From contig DASUGH010000015.1 of the NCBI GenBank assembly GCA_036274155.1, positions 1-64,000 of the forward strand: 64,000 nucleotides of DNA. The letters are read 5' to 3'. Made by a program: the position numbers and the translations under genes. The first letter of the stretch is position 1, and the number at the start of each line of letters is the position of its first letter. The stretch is from Gp6-AA40 sp036274155. GTDB taxonomy: Bacteria; Acidobacteriota; Vicinamibacteria; Vicinamibacterales; UBA2999. Shown in pieces: positions 53,728-63,016 of the stretch. The notes under the pieces were generated by a model. That model made no database searches, had not been told where the DNA came from, and saw only the letters and a program-made list of their open reading frames with translations.

Positions 53728-54411
53728 GTGAACCTCGACGAAATGCTGCGCCGGACAACCATCTTCCGGCGGCTCGCCGGCGAAGATCGGCAACGCGTCG
53801 CGAACGTGGCGACCGTGCGCGAGTACGAGAAAGGCGCCACCATCTTCAGCGAGGGAGACGCGTCCGACCAGCTGTACACAATCGTCAGCGGCCGCGTGAA
53901 GGTGTTCAAGACGACGGCGCGCGGCACGGACGTGATTCTGGAGATCTTTGGACCCGGCGATCCGCTGGGTGCCGTGGCGGTCTACGAGTCGCGGGCGTAT
54001 CCGGCCGGCGCGATCGCGATCGAGCCGACGACCTGCCTGCTGATTCCGCGAACGGCCTTCTTCTCACTGCTGGAACTCCACCCGACCATCGTCCGTAGTC
54101 TTCTCAGCGGGCTGACGCATCGGCTCGTCGAGCTGACGAGCCGCCTGGCCGAGCTCTCCGGCGGCCGGGTGGAGGCTCGGCTGGCCCGGTTCTTCCTGAA
54201 GCTGGCCACCGACATCGGTCAGCGCCGGCCCGAGGGGACGTTCATCCCGCTGGCGCTGTCACGACAGGAGATCGCCGACATGATCGGCACGACCATCGAG
54301 ACCTCCATCCGCGTGATGAGCCGTTGGGGCAAGGAAGATCTCATTCACACCGAAAAGGACGGTTTCCTGCTGCGCGATCGAACCGCCCTCGAAGCGATCG
54401 CCATGAGCTGA
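53728..54411 (+). CDS. Crp/Fnr family transcriptional regulator (DNR-like)
   Basis: The 227-residue protein has a cyclic-nucleotide-type beta-barrel (about 15-120, with KGATIFSEGDASDQLYTIVSG), a dimerisation helix and a winged helix-turn-helix at about 175-200 (LSRQEIADMIGTTIETSIRV). The N-terminal cysteine cluster of oxygen-sensing FNR is absent, and the cAMP-binding residues are not conserved. Neighbours suggest a nitrogen-oxide-sensing DNR-like role, which is inference. GTG 53728 is used. An ATG five codons later is an alternative, and upstream codons would translate the tandem repeat. Confidence 0.85.
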   Translation: MNLDEMLRRTTIFRRLAGEDRQRVANVATVREYEKGATIFSEGDASDQLYTIVSGRVKVFKTTARGTDVILEIFGPGDPLGAVAVYESRAYPAGAIAIEPTTCLLIPRTAFFSLLELHPTIVRSLLSGLTHRLVELTSRLAELSGGRVEARLARFFLKLATDIGQRRPEGTFIPLALSRQEIADMIGTTIETSIRVMSRWGKEDLIHTEKDGFLLRDRTALEAIAMS

Positions 54412-54510
54412 CCGCGAGGTCGCACCAGGAGCGTTCCTGCCACGATGTCTCGCGGCCACTGGCGCAGCAGCCGATAAGCCCTTCGTCGCTCGCCGAACCA
54501 CATTCACACC

Positions 54511-55386
54511 ATGCATCCCGACGGCAGACGCACCTCGAATCGCTCGTCACGGCGATCTTTCCTTGCGGCGTCCGCCGCTGCGGCTGTCTCAGGCGTCGGC
54601 CTTGGGCTTGGCATCTATACGTGGCAGGTGGAGCCGCACTGGCTCGAGATCGTTCACCGGCCGCTGCCGATCGACGGCCTTCCGCGGGCGCTGCACGGTT
54701 GCACGCTCGCGCAACTGAGCGACATTCACGTCGGCACGCGTGTCGCCGACAGCTACATCGCCAGCACGTTCGAGCGAGTCCGCGGGCTGGCTCCAGACGT
54801 CATCGCGTATACCGGCGACTTCGTGAGCCATCACGACGAGGTCTTCGCGCATGCGGAGCGGATGTACCGGGACGCGCCACGCGGGCGGCTCGGCACCTTC
54901 GGCGTATTCGGCAATCACGACTACGGCCCTGCCTGGTCGCATCCGGAGATGGCGGAGCGGCTCGGCGCGATACTGCGAGACCTCGGCGTGCGCATACTGC
55001 AGAACGAGGTCGACGAAGTGGCCGGGTTGCAGATAGCCGGCATGGACGATCTCTGGGCGCGGCGATTCGATCCGGTTCGCACGCTGGCGGCACTCGACCG
55101 GCATCGGCCGGCGATCGTCCTGAGCCACAACCCCGACACCGTCGACCGGCCTGGATGGGAGCCCTACAGCGGCTGGATTCTTTCCGGCCACACGCACGGC
55201 GGCCAGTGCAAGCCGCCGTTTCTGCCGCCGCCGCTGCTGCCGGTGCAGAACCGGCGCTACACGTCGGGCGCGTTCGAGCTCGAAGGCGAGCGCCGGTTGT
55301 ACATCAGCCGCGGTGTCGGGCATCTTACGCAGGTGCGTTTCAACGTGAGGCCCGAGGTCACAATCTTCGAGTTGCAAAAGGTGTGA
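54511..55386 (+). CDS. TAT-exported metallophosphoesterase
   Basis: The 291-residue protein has a twin-arginine signal (SSRRSFLAAS, residues 12-21, then a hydrophobic helix). The calcineurin-like motif set follows: D71 and H73 in SDIHVG, D103 in TGDFVSH, N135 and H136 in GNHDYG, H206 in SHNPD, and H227/H229 in SGHTHGGQ. It resembles YaeI-type phosphoesterases, which act on membrane phospholipid or glycolipid phosphates outside the cytoplasm. The substrate is not certain. It stands alone after the regulator gene, 99 bp apart. Confidence 0.85.
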   Translation: MHPDGRRTSNRSSRRSFLAASAAAAVSGVGLGLGIYTWQVEPHWLEIVHRPLPIDGLPRALHGCTLAQLSDIHVGTRVADSYIASTFERVRGLAPDVIAYTGDFVSHHDEVFAHAERMYRDAPRGRLGTFGVFGNHDYGPAWSHPEMAERLGAILRDLGVRILQNEVDEVAGLQIAGMDDLWARRFDPVRTLAALDRHRPAIVLSHNPDTVDRPGWEPYSGWILSGHTHGGQCKPPFLPPPLLPVQNRRYTSGAFELEGERRLYISRGVGHLTQVRFNVRPEVTIFELQKV

Positions 55387-55397
55387 AGAGGGTGTCC

Positions 55398-55424
55398 AAC
55401 CGAGCTGAAGCTCGGTTCTGCGAC
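55398..55424. repeat. Single palindromic repeat (SQNRASARF family)
   Basis: One copy of AACCGAGCTGAAGCTCGGTT followed by CTGCGA lies 12 bp after the phosphoesterase stop and directly before the CGCACCC array. It may serve as a terminator hairpin for that gene, but there is no run of T after the stem. Confidence 0.85.
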
Positions 55425-55432
55425 GGGTTGAA

Positions 55433-55608
55433 CCCGCACCCCCGCACCTTCGCCCCCCGCACCCCCGCACCCCCGCACCCCCGCACCCCCGCACCCCGCA
55501 CCGTCGCACCCCGCACCTTCGCACCCCGCACCTTCGCACCCCGCACCCCGCACCCCGCACCCTCGCACCCCCGCACCCTCGCACCCCCGCACCCCCGCAC
55601 CCTTGCGC
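55433..55608. repeat. Tandem array of 7-9-bp units (CGCACCC, complement of GGTGCGAG type)
   Basis: About twenty-two irregular units such as CGCACCCC, CGCACCTT and CGCACCCT lie between the phosphoesterase and cytochrome genes. They are the reverse complement of the GGTGCGAG words at 29.8 kb. The remaining 69 bp before the cytochrome gene hold its likely promoter and ribosome site (GAAGGGG). Confidence 0.9.
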
Positions 55609-55677
55609 TGTTCTCCCTGCTACACTCACCGCCGACATCCATCCGGGTTCGTCTTCGCACCGAGGAAGGGGTGACTT

Positions 55678-56661
55678 ATGCGCAGATTCGCGGCTGTCAT
55701 CATCGCGGGCATGGCTGTCGTTGCCGGAAGCATGCTGCGAGCCGCCGGCGATCCTCCCGCCTGGGCGTACGCAATCTCACCGCCGGCGCCGGCGGGCGCT
55801 CCGGCGGCACAACCCGCCCAACCCGATCCCAAACCCAGAACGCTGCCGGGCAGCACGCTCAGCTTCCCGTTGGCCACGATCCGCGACGCCTTCGGCCCCG
55901 CCGACTGGTTCCCGGGGGATCACCCGGTGATGCCCGAGATCGTCGCCAAGGGGAAGCGTCCCGACGTCCGTGCCTGCAGCCTTTGTCACTATCCGAACGG
56001 CAAGGGGAGACCCGAGAACGCCGGCGTGGCAGGGCTGCCGGTGTCCTACTTCATCCAGCAGATGCACGACTTCAGGAACGACGTGCGTAAGAGCGGCGAG
56101 CCGCGGAAGGCCAATACGAACCTCATGATCACCATCGCAAAAGGGATGACGGAGGAGGAGATCAAGGCGAGCGCCGAGTACTTCGGATCAATGAAGTGGA
56201 CCCCGTGGATCCGCGTCGTCGAGACGAAGGATGTTCCGAAGACGCGCATCCAGGGCGGGATGTACCTCCGGCTCGAAGGGAAGGAGACCGAGCCGATCGG
56301 CATGCGCATCATCGAGACGCCCGAAAACGTCGAGCACACCGAAGAGCTCCGCGATCCGCGCTCCGGCTTCATCGCCTATGCGCCAGTCGGCAGCATCAAG
56401 AAGGGCGAGGCGCTCGTCACCACCGGCGGCAACGGCAGGACCGTGCAGTGCAGCGTGTGCCACGGCGCGGATTTGAAAGGATTGGGTCCGGTGCCGGGGC
56501 TGGCCGGCCGTTCCCCGAGCTATATGGTTCGACAGATGTACGACATGCAGGTGGGGGCGCGCCACGGCGTGTGGACCGACTTGATGAAGCCGGTCGTCGC
56601 GAAGCTGACCGACGAGGACTTCGTGTCGATTGCCGCGTACCTCTCGTCGCGAACCCCGTAG
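55678..56661 (+). CDS. Secreted diheme c-type cytochrome
   Basis: The 327-residue protein has a signal segment (residues 5-22) and an Ala/Pro-rich linker up to about residue 53. It has two heme motifs, C100-SL-C103-H104 and C258-SV-C261-H262, each in a cytochrome c class I-like domain. YMVRQMYDMQVGARHG and LTDEDFVSIAAYLSS after the second site are standard for such domains. It should carry electrons in the periplasm. There is no adjacent dehydrogenase, though propeller proteins elsewhere in the window are candidates. A palindromic MITE-like element follows it. Confidence 0.85.
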   Translation: MRRFAAVIIAGMAVVAGSMLRAAGDPPAWAYAISPPAPAGAPAAQPAQPDPKPRTLPGSTLSFPLATIRDAFGPADWFPGDHPVMPEIVAKGKRPDVRACSLCHYPNGKGRPENAGVAGLPVSYFIQQMHDFRNDVRKSGEPRKANTNLMITIAKGMTEEEIKASAEYFGSMKWTPWIRVVETKDVPKTRIQGGMYLRLEGKETEPIGMRIIETPENVEHTEELRDPRSGFIAYAPVGSIKKGEALVTTGGNGRTVQCSVCHGADLKGLGPVPGLAGRSPSYMVRQMYDMQVGARHGVWTDLMKPVVAKLTDEDFVSIAAYLSSRTP

Positions 56662-56676
56662 TCCCGGTCCGAACAT

Positions 56677-56884
56677 GGCCGACGGCATCGAGCCGACGCA
56701 TTCGCTCCGAAAAGCGGCTCCGCAGGCCGGAAAAGCGCAGCTCCGGCTTACCGTCGTCAGAACGGGCGTGGGGGCCCCCAACCCCACGCCCTGTCGCAGG
56801 CCTGCGCAGCGTTTTTCGTGCGACCGAAAACGGCCTGCTCCGAACGCTTTTCTCCGCGAACCCGTCCGCTCGATGCATCGGCCG
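56677..56884. repeat. MITE-like palindromic element, copy 2 (about 208 bp)
   Basis: This is the same family as 5338-5528, in the same orientation. Shared blocks include TCCGAA-AGCGGCTCCGCAGG, CCCCAACCCCACGCCCTGTC and CGGCCTGCTCCGAACGCT. The outer ends here are GGCCGA ... CATCGAGC and their inverse, so they differ from copy 1 yet are still inverted repeats. It lies between the cytochrome and alpha-2-macroglobulin genes. Confidence 0.8.
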
Positions 56885-57097
56885 TGAGTAATTTGGGCCA
56901 GCGCGCGATCTATCCGGTTCATTGGGGAAAGACGGGTAGCGAAGAGCGGGCCGGTTCCTTGCACAGTGGCCAACAGTCCGGGTGTTCAGGAGCCGAATTC
57001 CTGAACAGTGGCACTGTCTTCGATCGGCGGCGTGTCCGGTTGGACCGCAAACCGTGTCCTGCCGGACACCCCGATCGGCTCCACGTGAGGGATCGTC
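56885..57097. other. Upstream region of the macroglobulin gene with two hairpins
   Basis: These 213 bp hold GTTCAGGA-(7)-TCCTGAAC at 56984-57006 and GTGTCCGG ... CCGGACAC at 57032-57069. Both are perfect 8-bp inverted repeats. They could be an operator or RNA hairpins upstream of the alpha-2-macroglobulin gene. No gene is seen. Confidence 0.5.
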
Positions 57098-60000
57098 ATG
57101 TCGCGCGCCAGGCTGTTCTGCACGTCCGTCATCGCCGCGTTTCTCATCGCGGCCACCGTCGCGGCCCAGAACCCACCGCTCACCGTCGTCAACACCGGCC
57201 CACAGGGGCCGCTCGATCAGCTCGCGCAGGCCAACGAGATCCGGATCGTCTTCTCGGAGCCGATGGTGACGCTGGGACGCATTCCGGAGCAGGTAACGGC
57301 ACCCTTCGTCCGCATCACTCCGGCCATCCAGGGGACGTTCCGGTGGTCGGGAACGACGATCCTGATCTTCACACCCGATCCGAAGCGTCCGCTGCCGTTC
57401 GCCACCACCTATGAAGTCGTGGTGGACGCGACGGCGACGGCGGTCAGCGGCAGAACGCTCGCGCGGCCGGCGACGTTCACGCTCACGACGCCAACCGTTC
57501 GTCTTCTGCAGACCAACTGGTACCGCAGGGGCGGTACGGTCAACGGTGCGGTGGTTGCGCTGCTGCGATTCAACCAGCCGGTGCGGGCGCAGGATGTCGC
57601 TGAGCATCTCACCGCATCGCTCGAGCGTCACGACTGGGAGCCGCCGCGTCCATTCAGCGCCGACGAGCTGCAGCGCCTCCGGGCGCTCGACCCGGCCGCG
57701 CCCGACGCGTTCGCGCGCAAGGTCGCCGCCACCAGGCAGGTTGCTGCCGGCGGGCCGGCCGTCGGGGTGCGGCTCACCAGCGATTGGGATCGACAGCGCT
57801 TCCCGGCGGCTCCCGATCTCGTCGCGTTCGAAACCACCACGCCGGTCGCTCCTGAAAGCTGGGTGAAGCTCACGCTCGACGGCGGATTGCCGTCCCCCGC
57901 CGGCCGCGCAACACCCGGGCGGGCGCAGTCGTTCACCGTCCGAGTCGAGCGCGCCTTGTTCGTCTACCACTTCCGGTGCAACGACGCGTGTGACGGTGAC
58001 GTGTGGAATCCGGTCGTGCTGCCGGTGCCGGTCACCGTAACCGACTTTGCCGCCGCCCTTCGCGTCACCGATATCACCAAAGGCGATCAGGCCGTCGGCA
58101 AGTCGCCGACGCCACGCGTCCGGCGCGATTTCGAGCCCGAGGCGAATATTCGCTTGACGCTCGAGGACGCAGGCTTCGCGGCGCAGCCGCCGGACCGGCG
58201 GTACGCCATGACCGCGCCCGCCACGCTCATGGCGGCTGACGGTCAGACGCTCGGCTACACGTGGCTCAGCATCGTGGACAACTGGCACTCGCGCGCGTTC
58301 ACGAGCTTCGGCGACGGTCACGGTGTGTGGGAGAAGGACGGCGGGCAGCAGCTGCCGTTCTATGCGCGGAACCTTCGCACGGTCACGCAGTGGGCCGCGC
58401 CGCTGCGCCTCACCGATCTGATGCCGCGCCTGCTGGAGCTCCAGAACAGCCGATTCAGCCTGTCGCCGTCCGGCGAAGGAATCGTGCGGCAGCTCGGGGT
58501 CACGGCCGATCGCGTTCAGTCGCACGGGTTGAACCTGACGAGCGCCCTCGGCGCCGGCGGCACCGGTCTGGTCTGGACCGCGGTGCGCGAAGGCGACGTG
58601 CTGCCGCGCACGCGCCGCCTCACCGGCGATGAAGCGCGCACGCGCGCGTCGATCATTCAGGTCACCAACCTCGGGATCACCGTCAAGGACAGCCCGCAGA
58701 ACACGCTGATCTTCGTCACCCGACTCGATACCGGCGCGCCCGTGAGCGGCGCCAGCGTGTCGATCATCCGCACCGACAACAGCACGTTCTGGCGCGGCAC
58801 GACTGGAGCCGACGGCGTCGCCATCGCGCCCGACACGCCGCTGCGCGACACGGAAGACTGGTGGCAGCTCAAGTTCGTGGTGACGGCGGAGAAGGACGGC
58901 GACATCGCGTACGTCGGCAGTGACTGGAACGAGGGGCTCCTGCCGTGGGACTTCGGTACCGGCATCAACCTCGGAGAGCGCGACCCGCTGCTGCGCGGAA
59001 GCGTCTTCACCGACCGGGGCGTCTACCGTCTTGGCGAGGAGGTGCACTTCAAGGCGATCCTCCGGCACAACACGCCGACGGGCGTTCGTCTGCTTCCCGA
59101 GAACACGCCCGTTCTCATGACCGTGCGCGACGTGCAGAACCGGCTGGTCGACGAGCGTGTCGTACGCGTCACGCCCTGGAGCAGCGCCGAGTGGACGTTC
59201 AAGTTGCCGGCAACAGGCACGCTCGGCAATTACTCGCTGCGCGCAATTCTCGAATCCGACAAGCCGAAGCCGAAGACGCCCGAGGAACGGCGCCCCGGCG
59301 TGACGCCCGGCCCCGACGAAGACGACCGCGTGCCCTACTACAAGATGGTCAACACGTCGTTCCTGGTGGCGGCGTACCGACGTCCGGATTTCCGCGTCGA
59401 CGTCTCGCTGGCCGGTCAGGATGCGATTGCCGGCGACCAGGTCAAGGGCGTCGTGACCGCCCGGTACCTGTTTGGCGCTTCGATGGGCGCACGGCCGGTG
59501 ACCTGGCGCTACTCCAAGTCGCCGGGCTACAACGCGCCTTCCACGATCACCGGGAAGTTCGGTGACGATCGCTGGGTGTTCGTCGGCAGGGTGGTCGACG
59601 ACAAGGAGAGGGTCGACTCGGGCGATATCCGGCGCGAGGAGACCACGCTGCAGACGAGCGGCGACTTGCCGCTCACGCTCGACACGCGCCGCGATGCCGG
59701 CGTCCCCTACGTCTACTCGCTCGAGGGCGACGTCGAAGACGTTTCGCGGCAGCACATCGCCAATCGCGCCAGCCTCACCGTGCACCCCGCCCCCTGGTAC
59801 ATCGGCCTCCGTCGTCCCGGCTACTTCGTCGATCAGAAGAGCGGGCTGAAGACCGAGGTCGTTGCCGTGCGCGTCGACGGTACGACGGCGCCCGGCGTAC
59901 CGGTCGACGTGACGTTGACGCAGGTGCAGTGGACGAGTGTTCGGCGTGCGGAAGGCAACGGTTTCTATACGTGGGACACCCAGCGCCGCGACGTCCCGGC

Positions 60001-63000
60001 TGGGTCATGGACGGTGACCAGCGCCGCCGAGCCGGTGCCGCTCGACATCCCGTTCAAGAACGGCGGCTTCTATATGCTGGAGGCCCGCGGCCGCGGCGAG
60101 GACGGACGCTTTGCGGTCACGCGCACCTCGTTCTACGTCCTCGGCGACGGCTATACCGCGTGGGCCCGCTACGATCACAACCGCATCGATCTCGTTCCCG
60201 AGCGTCAGACGTACAAACCTGGCGACACGGCGCGGATCATGATCCAGTCGCCGTGGGAGCAGGCCACCGCGCTCGTGACGACCGAGCGCGAAGGCATCCG
60301 CAGTCATCGCCAGTTCGCCCTCACGTCGACCCAGCAGTCGATCTCGATTCCGATCACCGGGAACGACATTCCCAACGTCTTCGTCTCGGTGCTGCTCGTG
60401 AAGGGGCGGACGACCGCCGCACCGGCCAACGGCGCGGCCACCGACCCCGGCAACGACGCGAGCGATCCGGGCAAACCGGCGTTCCGGCTCGGCTACGTCG
60501 AGCTGAAAGTCGAAGACCGCAGCAAGCGCCTGAGCGTGGCCGTCACGACGAGCCAGCAGGAGTACCGGCCCGCCTCCAAGGCCAACGTCAGGGTCGACGT
60601 CAAGGATGCCGGTGGCCGCGGCGTCGCGAGCGAAGTGACGCTCTGGGCGGTCGACTACGGCGTCCTCTCACTGACCGGTTACCGCGCGCCCGATGTGGCC
60701 GGGTCGGTCTATGTCGAGAAATCGCTGCAGGTCTTCAACGAAGACAACCGCCAGCGGATCGTGTCGCGCCGTGTGCTGACGCCGAAGGGGGCGACCGACG
60801 GTGGCGGTGGCGGCGACGATGCGGGGGCCGGAACGCTGCGAAAAGACTTTCGTGTGCTTGCCTTCTGGCTCGGGTCGGTCACGACTGGATCTGACGGTCG
60901 TGCCCGCGTCAACGTCACGCTGCCCGAGTCGTTGACGACGTATCGGATCATGGCGGTGGCGGCTGACCGCGGCTCGCGCTTCGGATCGGGCGACACCGAG
61001 GTCCGCACCAACAAGCCGGTCACGCTGAAGCCCACGTTCCCGCGCTTCATGGCCGTTGGTGACACGGCGTTCTTTGGCGCTGTCGTCGGCAGCCAGTTGC
61101 GCGCGAACGGCACCGCGGTCGTGTCGATGCGCTCGCTCGACCCCCGGGTGCTCGAGGTGACCGGCGCCGCCGAGCAGCGCGTGACCGTGAACGCCGGTGG
61201 AACGGTGGAGGTCCGCTTCTCGAGCGCGGCGAAGTCGATCGGCCGGGCGCGTATTCAAATGCGGGCGCAGATCGGCGGCGAGGGCGACGCGTTCGAGGAC
61301 GTCATCCCCGTCGAAGTACTCGCCTCGCCCGAGACGGTTGCCGCCTACGGCGAAGCGGCCGCGGCCAATCGCGAGGCGCGGGAAACGATCAGGATCCCGG
61401 CGGGTGTCGTGGGCGGCTTCGGTGGACTGGACGTCGAGGTGTCGTCCACGGCAATGGTCGGCCTCGGCGAGGGCGCACGCTATCTCGTCGAGTATCCGTA
61501 CGGGTGCGCCGAGCAGAAAGCCTCGACCTCGCTGGCGCTGATCCTGGCAGGGGACCTCGGCGACGCCTTCTCGCTGCCGGGCATGGATCCGGCCCGCATG
61601 CGCCCCACCGCGCAGAGCACGCTGAAGGAGCTCGAGAAGTTCCAGTGCGCGAGCGGCGGGTTCGCGTACTGGCCTGGTGAGTGCCGCACCGTGTCACCCT
61701 ACCTGACGGCGTACGTCCTGAGCGTGATGAAGACGGCCGTCGATCTGAAGTACGACGTCGATCGCCCTGTTCGCGAGCGCGCCTACGACTACCTGCACCG
61801 CGAGCTCGCAGCCACGCCGCCCGCCGCCAACGACGGCTGGTGGCCCGCCTACTCGGCATGGCAGGCCTTCGCCGTGAAGGTGCTCGTCGAGGGCGGCCGC
61901 AACGAAGACTCGCACATCACGCGGCTTTATGGCTATCGCGACCGCATGCCGGTGTTCGGTCTGGCCTACCTGCACGATGCCCTCATCGCCAAAGGCGAAA
62001 CGACCGGCGATCGCGTGACCGATCTCAGGCGCCGCATGTCGAACGCGATCCTCCCCGAAGGCGGGAGCGCGCACGTCGAGGAGCTGGCCGACCCGTACTT
62101 GCTCTGGTTCTGGAACTCGAACGTGCGATCGACCTCCATCGTGCTGAACTCGCTCGTCAAGGGCGACGTCAGCAGCGCACCGATGCGTCAGATGGTGCGC
62201 TGGATGATGGCCGCGAGAAAGGATGGCCGCTGGGGGAACACCCAGGAGAACGCGCTCGCCATGGAGGCGCTCGTTGCCTACTACCGCAAGTACGAGCCGG
62301 TCGTGCCCGACTTCCGCGCCGTGGTGTCGCTCGGCGCGCGCGAGCTGGCGCGCGAGGAGTTCCGCGGCCGCTCGACCGAGTCGTCCACCACCCGAGTGCC
62401 GATGGCACAGGTGCTGGCAGCCGGTGCGGCTGGTACAGAGATCCCGTTGACCTTCACGCGCGATGGGGAAGGCACGCTCTTCTACACCACGCGTCTTCGT
62501 TACGCGGCTGACACGCTGCATCAGCAGGGGCTCGATGCCGGCTTTGCGATCGAGCGGCGCTACGAGCCGTACGTGGCCGACGGCAGCCGTCCTGCGGCCA
62601 CCAGCTACGCCGCCGGCGATCTGGTTCGCGTCACGCTGACTTTCCGCCTGACCAAGGAGCGGCGCTACGTCGCGGTGACGGATCCGCTGCCGGCGGGGTT
62701 CGAGGCGGTAGAGACGTGGTTTGCCACGACGGCGCGAGACCTGGCGGCGCAGACCGATCAGCAGACGAACGCCGGAGGCAATGCCAACGACTGGCGCAAC
62801 TGGTGGCGCTTCAGCGGATTCGACCACGTCGAGCGTCACGACGATCGCGTGCAGCTCTTCGCGACCAGACTCGCCGAAGGCCTCCACGAATTCAGCTACG
62901 TCGTCCGGGCCACCACGGCCGGCACGTTCCGGACGGCGCCGGCAAGAGCCGAGGAGATGTACGAGCCGGAAGTCTTCGGCCGGACGGCGACGACGATGAT

Positions 63001-63016
63001 CGAGGTGAAACGGTGA
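57098..63016 (+). CDS. Bacterial alpha-2-macroglobulin with thioester
   Basis: The 1972-residue secreted protein has a signal peptide (TSVIAAFLIAATVAA). It has a series of MG beta domains including MG1/MG2-like segments (SVFTDRGVYRLGEEVHFKAI near 640), a bait-like disordered region and the thioester motif YGCAEQ (C1470, Q1473). An alpha-helical TED domain and a C-terminal receptor-like domain follow. These proteins trap attacking proteases in the periplasm. They normally travel with penicillin-binding protein 1C, and the next gene overlaps it by GTGA, so the pair is a conserved defence and repair unit. Confidence 0.92.
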   Translation: MSRARLFCTSVIAAFLIAATVAAQNPPLTVVNTGPQGPLDQLAQANEIRIVFSEPMVTLGRIPEQVTAPFVRITPAIQGTFRWSGTTILIFTPDPKRPLPFATTYEVVVDATATAVSGRTLARPATFTLTTPTVRLLQTNWYRRGGTVNGAVVALLRFNQPVRAQDVAEHLTASLERHDWEPPRPFSADELQRLRALDPAAPDAFARKVAATRQVAAGGPAVGVRLTSDWDRQRFPAAPDLVAFETTTPVAPESWVKLTLDGGLPSPAGRATPGRAQSFTVRVERALFVYHFRCNDACDGDVWNPVVLPVPVTVTDFAAALRVTDITKGDQAVGKSPTPRVRRDFEPEANIRLTLEDAGFAAQPPDRRYAMTAPATLMAADGQTLGYTWLSIVDNWHSRAFTSFGDGHGVWEKDGGQQLPFYARNLRTVTQWAAPLRLTDLMPRLLELQNSRFSLSPSGEGIVRQLGVTADRVQSHGLNLTSALGAGGTGLVWTAVREGDVLPRTRRLTGDEARTRASIIQVTNLGITVKDSPQNTLIFVTRLDTGAPVSGASVSIIRTDNSTFWRGTTGADGVAIAPDTPLRDTEDWWQLKFVVTAEKDGDIAYVGSDWNEGLLPWDFGTGINLGERDPLLRGSVFTDRGVYRLGEEVHFKAILRHNTPTGVRLLPENTPVLMTVRDVQNRLVDERVVRVTPWSSAEWTFKLPATGTLGNYSLRAILESDKPKPKTPEERRPGVTPGPDEDDRVPYYKMVNTSFLVAAYRRPDFRVDVSLAGQDAIAGDQVKGVVTARYLFGASMGARPVTWRYSKSPGYNAPSTITGKFGDDRWVFVGRVVDDKERVDSGDIRREETTLQTSGDLPLTLDTRRDAGVPYVYSLEGDVEDVSRQHIANRASLTVHPAPWYIGLRRPGYFVDQKSGLKTEVVAVRVDGTTAPGVPVDVTLTQVQWTSVRRAEGNGFYTWDTQRRDVPAGSWTVTSAAEPVPLDIPFKNGGFYMLEARGRGEDGRFAVTRTSFYVLGDGYTAWARYDHNRIDLVPERQTYKPGDTARIMIQSPWEQATALVTTEREGIRSHRQFALTSTQQSISIPITGNDIPNVFVSVLLVKGRTTAAPANGAATDPGNDASDPGKPAFRLGYVELKVEDRSKRLSVAVTTSQQEYRPASKANVRVDVKDAGGRGVASEVTLWAVDYGVLSLTGYRAPDVAGSVYVEKSLQVFNEDNRQRIVSRRVLTPKGATDGGGGGDDAGAGTLRKDFRVLAFWLGSVTTGSDGRARVNVTLPESLTTYRIMAVAADRGSRFGSGDTEVRTNKPVTLKPTFPRFMAVGDTAFFGAVVGSQLRANGTAVVSMRSLDPRVLEVTGAAEQRVTVNAGGTVEVRFSSAAKSIGRARIQMRAQIGGEGDAFEDVIPVEVLASPETVAAYGEAAAANREARETIRIPAGVVGGFGGLDVEVSSTAMVGLGEGARYLVEYPYGCAEQKASTSLALILAGDLGDAFSLPGMDPARMRPTAQSTLKELEKFQCASGGFAYWPGECRTVSPYLTAYVLSVMKTAVDLKYDVDRPVRERAYDYLHRELAATPPAANDGWWPAYSAWQAFAVKVLVEGGRNEDSHITRLYGYRDRMPVFGLAYLHDALIAKGETTGDRVTDLRRRMSNAILPEGGSAHVEELADPYLLWFWNSNVRSTSIVLNSLVKGDVSSAPMRQMVRWMMAARKDGRWGNTQENALAMEALVAYYRKYEPVVPDFRAVVSLGARELAREEFRGRSTESSTTRVPMAQVLAAGAAGTEIPLTFTRDGEGTLFYTTRLRYAADTLHQQGLDAGFAIERRYEPYVADGSRPAATSYAAGDLVRVTLTFRLTKERRYVAVTDPLPAGFEAVETWFATTARDLAAQTDQQTNAGGNANDWRNWWRFSGFDHVERHDDRVQLFATRLAEGLHEFSYVVRATTAGTFRTAPARAEEMYEPEVFGRTATTMIEVKR

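Noticed and set aside
55398..55424. Palindromic repeat as an intrinsic terminator
   Set aside because: The stem is suitable but no T-run follows, and the same repeat occurs in many positions unrelated to gene ends, including inside pbpC.
56417..59785. A 1122-codon frame antisense to the macroglobulin gene
   Set aside because: It mirrors the codon pattern of the opposite strand and has no family similarity. The sense gene has clear domains and a thioester.
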